Shown here in pieces: positions 20,441 to 22,224 of a stretch of 22,224 nucleotides of DNA (positions within the stretch are counted from its first letter, which is position 1; each line of letters begins with the position of its first letter). The notes beneath the pieces are model-generated. The model worked only from the letters and a program-made list of their open reading frames with translations. It did not search any database and was not told where the DNA came from. The position numbers were made by a program, and so were the translations under genes. Source of the stretch: DRVP01 sp964604045 (lineage in GTDB: Archaea; Thermoproteota; Bathyarchaeia; Bathyarchaeales; Bathycorpusculaceae); the NCBI GenBank assembly GCA_964604045.1, contig CAZRXM010000012.1, positions 1 through 22,224 of the forward strand. The letters run 5' to 3'.

Positions 20441-21813
20441 TTTCCAAAATCCTCCAAAACCTTCGCCACCACGCTTGCAGCCTTCTCCATTATTTCTTCG
20501 GCAGCTTTTAAGGATTCACCCTCAACGGTTAAACGTATCAATGGTTCCGTGCCGGAAGCCCTAATCAAAACCCACCCATTTTCGAGGGCCAAGCGGACCC
20601 CGTCAACGGTAGAGACGCCCACATGTTCTGGAAAGCTGGCTTTTAGACGCTCTTCCAAAACTCTAACTGCGTCATGTTTCACCTCATTTTTGCATGGAAT
20701 GTTTTTCCTCAAAACTGGAAAAGCTGGAATGTTGGAGACAAACTCTGAAAGCCTTTTGCCCTCATCCTCCAAAGACTTCAACAAAAGCGCCGCTGAGAGA
20801 ATTCCATCTGGACAATAGTGGATGTGGGGGTGTATCCAAGCACCGCAGGGCTCTCCGCCAAAAACGGCGCCAAGCTCCTTAACCGCCCTAGCGACATAGA
20901 CATCGCCAACCTTTGTTCTAGAAACTCTTCCCCCCACCCGCTCCACCACCCGCTCAATGCACATGGAAGCCTCAACATTTGTAACAACGATGCCGTTTTT
21001 CGCTTGGCTTTTTTCCAAGGCGTGGGCGGCGTATGCCGCTAAAACCCTGTCGAAGTCCACGAAAACACCATTTTCGTCTATGAATGCTGCCCGATCCCCG
21101 TCCCCGTCAAAAGCCACACCTAGGTCGGCGTTCAACGCCCTCACGGTTTCAGCTAAAAACTTTAGGTTTTCAGCGTTTGGTTCTGGGCTTCTCCCAGGAA
21201 AAAAACCGTCAGGCTGGGCGTTTAAGGCTGTAACTTTACATCCTAAGTTTTTAAATATGGCGGGTGCTATCTGGCTCGTCGCTCCACATCCTGGGTCGAC
21301 GACAACTCGCCACTCTGTGTCTAGCTTCACGTTTTCCAGAACCATTTCAATGTAAAGGCTGCCCCCGTCCAGTTCTTGGGCTTCGCCTAGACTGTGCCAT
21401 TCAGCCAGTTGGAATTTTTCCCGTCTAACTAAACGTTCTATTTGGTTCTGTTCCTCCTCGCCGTAAGCCATTCCGACACTGTCAAAGACTTTTATTCCAT
21501 TGTACTGGGGAGGGTTGTGGGAGGCCGTAATCATTACTCCGGCGTTGGCGCTCAGCCTTCTGGTTAAGTATGCTAGGGCTGGGGTTGGAAGAACACCTAA
21601 ACGGTGGACTTTCACGCCACACGCTTGCAGACCCGAAACAAGGGCGTTCTCAATCATTAAGCCAGAAGTTCTAGTGTCTCTCGCCACAAGCACTTTTCCA
21701 GTTCTGAGAAAACTTCCAATGGCCATTCCAACTTTAACCGCCAACTCTGGGGTTAAGTCAACATTAACAAGACCCCTCAACCCGGAGCTTCCAAACAGCT
21801 TCATGTCTCCCAC
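20437..21813 (-). CDS. glmM: Phosphoglucosamine mutase / phosphohexomutase
   Basis: The protein of about 458 residues is an alpha-D-phosphohexomutase. The phosphoserine loop is TASHNPPQYNG (96-106, S98), the metal loop is DGDGDR (236-241), the sugar-binding loop is GGEPCG, and the phosphate-binding loop is RASGTEP (418-424). By operon context with the GlmU-type gene it should convert glucosamine-6-P to glucosamine-1-P; archaeal members are often also active on mannose or glucose phosphates. The start could be GTG at 21813 or ATG at 21804, and no ribosome site clearly decides. An A/T-rich TTAAATATTT at 21857-21866 is a likely TATA region. Confidence 0.92.
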   Translation of the reverse strand: MGDMKLFGSSGLRGLVNVDLTPELAVKVGMAIGSFLRTGKVLVARDTRTSGLMIENALVSGLQACGVKVHRLGVLPTPALAYLTRRLSANAGVMITASHNPPQYNGIKVFDSVGMAYGEEEQNQIERLVRREKFQLAEWHSLGEAQELDGGSLYIEMVLENVKLDTEWRVVVDPGCGATSQIAPAIFKNLGCKVTALNAQPDGFFPGRSPEPNAENLKFLAETVRALNADLGVAFDGDGDRAAFIDENGVFVDFDRVLAAYAAHALEKSQAKNGIVVTNVEASMCIERVVERVGGRVSRTKVGDVYVARAVKELGAVFGGEPCGAWIHPHIHYCPDGILSAALLLKSLEDEGKRLSEFVSNIPAFPVLRKNIPCKNEVKHDAVRVLEERLKASFPEHVGVSTVDGVRLALENGWVLIRASGTEPLIRLTVEGESLKAAEEIMEKAASVVAKVLEDFGN

Positions 21814-21962
21814 GTCGGCGCAATCAGCCCTTCAAGGATAAGTGCTAATCAGCAGCTTAAATATTTGAGCCTGGAAAATCGCAACGAAACAGAATCATGT
21901 GTATTAATTGGTGTTTCACAACATTAAAGTACACTCAAATTCTATACGTCAAAGGGCTAGTT

Positions 21963-22184
21963 ATGGAAGTTTTCCACGTTGCTCTGAACATCGTCGCCTT
22001 CGTCAACGCTTTCCTAGTCTACCTTGCATGCAAAATGCTTACAGTTTTTAAAGGCGGCATGATGAGTGAACATTGGCGTTTCGTCTGCACTAGAGTCCTG
22101 TTCCTCGCAGCAGGCTTATCCATTTTCTCAATCAAATACCTGATGAACATCGGAAGCTTCTGGCTCACGCCGCCGGAGGCCTAA
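21963..22184 (+). CDS. Partial or frameshifted membrane protein at right edge
   Basis: The open frame gives about 73 residues with two clear membrane helices (VFHVALNIVAFVNAFLVYLA and VLFLAAGLSIFSIKYL) joined by a basic loop. It then stops at 22184 in a proline-rich tail. Another frame continues to the window edge as a third hydrophobic segment (AAGGLTMLMGGMLALAGL), so a single-base shift near 22150-22165 may have broken the gene, or the third helix may be chance. I chose ATG at 21963 over the one at 21897 because AAAGGG lies upstream and it directly precedes the helix. I do not recognise the family. Confidence 0.45.
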   Translation: MEVFHVALNIVAFVNAFLVYLACKMLTVFKGGMMSEHWRFVCTRVLFLAAGLSIFSIKYLMNIGSFWLTPPEA

Positions 22185-22224
22185 CCATGCTCATGGGCGG
22201 GATGCTGGCCTTAGCCGGACTATA

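Noticed and set aside
20957..21355. Long open frames antisense to glmM
   Set aside because: They are shadows of a clear phosphohexomutase reading frame; composition alone keeps them open.
1..22224. CRISPR array, tRNA or rRNA genes, insertion sequence or prophage
   Set aside because: No regularly spaced repeats, tRNA T-loop or acceptor patterns, transposase or integrase motifs, or terminal inverted repeats were seen on either strand by eye.

Overview
The window looks archaeal, most likely a Thermoproteota/Bathyarchaeia-type genome; that lineage call is an inference from gene content, not from a marker tree. The evidence is an archaeosine tRNA-guanine transglycosylase, a two-domain Sm-like protein (SmAP3 type), a PAC2-family proteasome chaperone, an archaemetzincin, a presenilin-like A22 protease, an archaeal GlmU-type enzyme, TATA-box promoters, and a mix of leaderless-looking and strong Shine-Dalgarno starts. 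About 10 genes use TTG starts directly behind GGAGG-like sites. A CooT-like nickel protein, ThyX, a CofE-like ligase and an oxidative-defence cluster fit an anaerobe that meets oxygen occasionally.

Layout. (1) 1-4684, minus strand: a partial membrane protein at the left edge, a multi-pass membrane protein, then an oxygen/iron defence island. Read 5' to 3' on the minus strand from 4684, it runs: Prx6-type peroxiredoxin, OsmC-like protein, rubredoxin, Fe/Mn superoxide dismutase, flavodoxin, a ferritin-like diiron protein, a bacterioferritin-like protein and a stand-alone encapsulated-ferritin-like protein. (2) 4685-7386, plus strand: an Lrp/AsnC regulator divergent from the peroxiredoxin, followed by a CopB-type (CPH) heavy-metal P-type ATPase with a C-terminal YHS domain. 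The shared promoter region holds a 9-bp direct repeat. (3) 7387-12584: a damaged stretch. An HtpX/M48 protease gene is broken by several single-base frameshifts and interrupted by a 100-N assembly gap. Next come an intact PD-(D/E)XK-like protein, thyX, a cofE-like gene, a frameshifted GNAT-YoaP fusion, an intact two-cluster ferredoxin-like protein, and a degraded coiled-coil gene. (4) 12585-17690: CooT on plus, then a five-gene minus-strand operon, tgtA > PHP phosphoesterase > beta-CASP nuclease > archaemetzincin > A22 protease. (5) 17691-18929: a PAC2 gene divergent from tgtA across one palindromic TATA box, and a convergent SmAP3 gene. (6) 18930-19159: an intergenic stretch with possible RNA structure. 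(7) 19160-21813: a glmM-glmU operon for UDP-GlcNAc synthesis. (8) A partial membrane protein at the right edge.

How the genes work together. The left island covers superoxide (SOD), peroxides (Prx, OsmC), electron supply (rubredoxin, flavodoxin) and iron sequestration (three different ferritin-superfamily proteins), next to a copper/silver-type exporter and an Lrp regulator. The central minus operon combines tRNA modification, RNA or phosphoester processing and two proteases. The glmM-glmU pair feeds surface-glycan precursor synthesis. The least explained elements are the encapsulin-less EncFtn-like protein, the divergent Prx/Lrp repeat, the PD-(D/E)XK-like protein, the 18960-19150 intergenic segment, and the cluster of broken genes.
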